Assembly: GCA_021200315.1 (NCBI GenBank)
Contig: JAJQGU010000031.1
Coordinates: forward strand, 1-51,814
Direction of reading: 5' to 3'
Length of the DNA: 51,814 nucleotides
From: Akkermansiaceae bacterium
GTDB lineage: Bacteria > Verrucomicrobiota > Verrucomicrobiia > Verrucomicrobiales > Akkermansiaceae
A program made the translations under genes and the position numbers. Of the stretch, positions 51,406 through 51,814 are shown piece after piece. The notes under the pieces were generated by a model, which searched no databases, was not told the origin of the DNA, and was given only the letters and a program-made list of their open reading frames with translations. The stretch's first letter is position 1, and each line of letters begins with the position of its first letter.

Positions 51406-51814
51406 ATGGAAAAATGGAATGCGAGCTGGTATCGGAAGGCAGCTGATCAGGGCGATGCCGATGCTCAGTACAATCTGGGAGTTTGTTATGAATACGGAGC
51501 CGGCGGCGTGAAGCAGAATAAGAAGGAAGCTGTGCGCTGGTATCGGAAGGCGGCGGAGCAGGGACTCGCCGAAGCCCAGTGCAGGCTGGGAGATTGTTAT
51601 GCGGAAGGTGAGGGCGTGGAGGAGGATTACACAGAAGCGGTGCGGTGGAGGCGGCGGGCGGCGGAGCAGGGCCATGCTAAGGTTCAGTACCAGCTGGGAA
51701 AGTGTTATTATTTCGGGGACGGTGTGGAACTGGATTACGCAGAAGCGGTGCACTGGTTCCGGAAGGCGGCGGAGCAGGGACTCGCCGAAGCCCAGTGCAG
51801 GCTGGGAGATTGTT
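51406..51814 (+). CDS. Sel1-repeat protein, cut by the window edge
   Basis: An open frame from ATG 51406 to the last base, with no stop reached. It encodes at least three and a half Sel1-like repeats of about 36 residues: SWYRKAADQGDADAQYNLGV, AVRWYRKAAEQGLAEAQCRL, AAEQGHAKVQYQLGKCYYFG, then a repeat of the second. Sel1 repeats are protein-binding solenoids. No signal peptide is seen at this start; an in-frame ATG at 51325 would add 27 residues. A 55-base stretch is repeated identically (51544-51598 and 51760-51814). Confidence 0.8.
   Translation, partial: MEKWNASWYRKAADQGDADAQYNLGVCYEYGAGGVKQNKKEAVRWYRKAAEQGLAEAQCRLGDCYAEGEGVEEDYTEAVRWRRRAAEQGHAKVQYQLGKCYYFGDGVELDYAEAVHWFRKAAEQGLAEAQCRLGDC
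51544..51814. repeat. 216-bp period direct repeat in the Sel1 gene
   Basis: 51544-51598 and 51760-51814 appear identical over 55 bases. The 216-base period equals two 36-residue repeats. The second copy runs into the window end, so it may extend further. Confidence 0.8.

Noticed and set aside
51238..51753. A 171-codon minus-strand frame at the right edge
   Set aside because: It is the antisense of Sel1 repeats, shown by its periodic Leu/Ile/Arg/Pro pattern. The plus strand carries the real repeats.
1..51814. Mobile elements, prophage, CRISPR arrays, toxin-antitoxin or secondary-metabolite clusters
   Set aside because: No transposase, integrase, terminal repeat, spacer array or biosynthetic megagene was seen. 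The window is dominated by core functions, and the tRNA gene shows no adjacent integrase or repeated 3' end.

Overview
The window reads as a chromosome segment of a GC-rich (about 60% by eye), Gram-negative, probably host-associated Verrucomicrobiota bacterium. Pointers are a Minf_1886-family protein, a TonB-dependent receptor, a GH57 plus GT4 glycogen gene pair, a GH29 fucosidase, a PUR-alpha-like DUF3276 protein, a GadB-type glutamate decarboxylase and a B12-dependent methylmalonyl-CoA mutase. The order cannot be fixed from sequence alone; an Akkermansia-like or Opitutales/Puniceicoccales gut lineage would fit. I see no insertion sequence, prophage, integrase, CRISPR array or rRNA. Almost everything looks like core genome.

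Layout, left to right. (1) 363-7070: complete phosphate-uptake operon pstS-pstC-pstA-pstB-phoU, with a strong stem-loop after pstS. (2) 7263-11149: tightly coupled plus-strand operon of alpha-L-fucosidase, Nif3-like protein, RluD-type pseudouridine synthase and a HAD phosphatase. (3) 11207-18120, minus strand: a membrane-protein/cytidylate-kinase fusion, glutamate decarboxylase, a Nim-like flavoprotein, tRNA-Glu(TTC), prephenate dehydrogenase, a lipoprotein and a secreted unknown. (4) 18186-21776, plus strand: two alpha/beta hydrolases and galE. (5) 22022-24919, minus strand: glycogen/alpha-glucan genes and DUF3276. (6) 25368-33277: a small repetitive secreted peptide, then a B12 block on the minus strand made of mutA-mutB, a ribbon-helix-helix-like gene and a btuB-like receptor behind a cobalamin riboswitch. 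(7) 33528-38374: rRNA methyltransferase and phosphoesterase on plus, then polyprenyl synthetase, cysE and an FAD dehydrogenase on minus. (8) 38513-43771: Minf_1886-aguA-recQ operon, a Sel1 pseudogene and larC. (9) 43833-48156, minus strand: an envelope/TPR cluster containing metF. (10) 48287-51814: two pseudouridine synthases, an M42 aminopeptidase with a lysine-rich tail, and the start of a Sel1-repeat gene cut off by the window edge.

The most unusual overall signal is in the promoters. Many genes have a good -35/-10 pair placed so that the -10 box ends only 6-12 bases before the start codon. Their mRNAs should therefore have no leader or one of a few bases, and they lack a Shine-Dalgarno sequence. 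Other genes have ordinary leaders, and one of these carries a clear Shine-Dalgarno sequence. The second theme is vitamin B12: a riboswitch-controlled importer sits next to the B12-dependent mutase. All promoter, repeat and hairpin coordinates were counted by eye.
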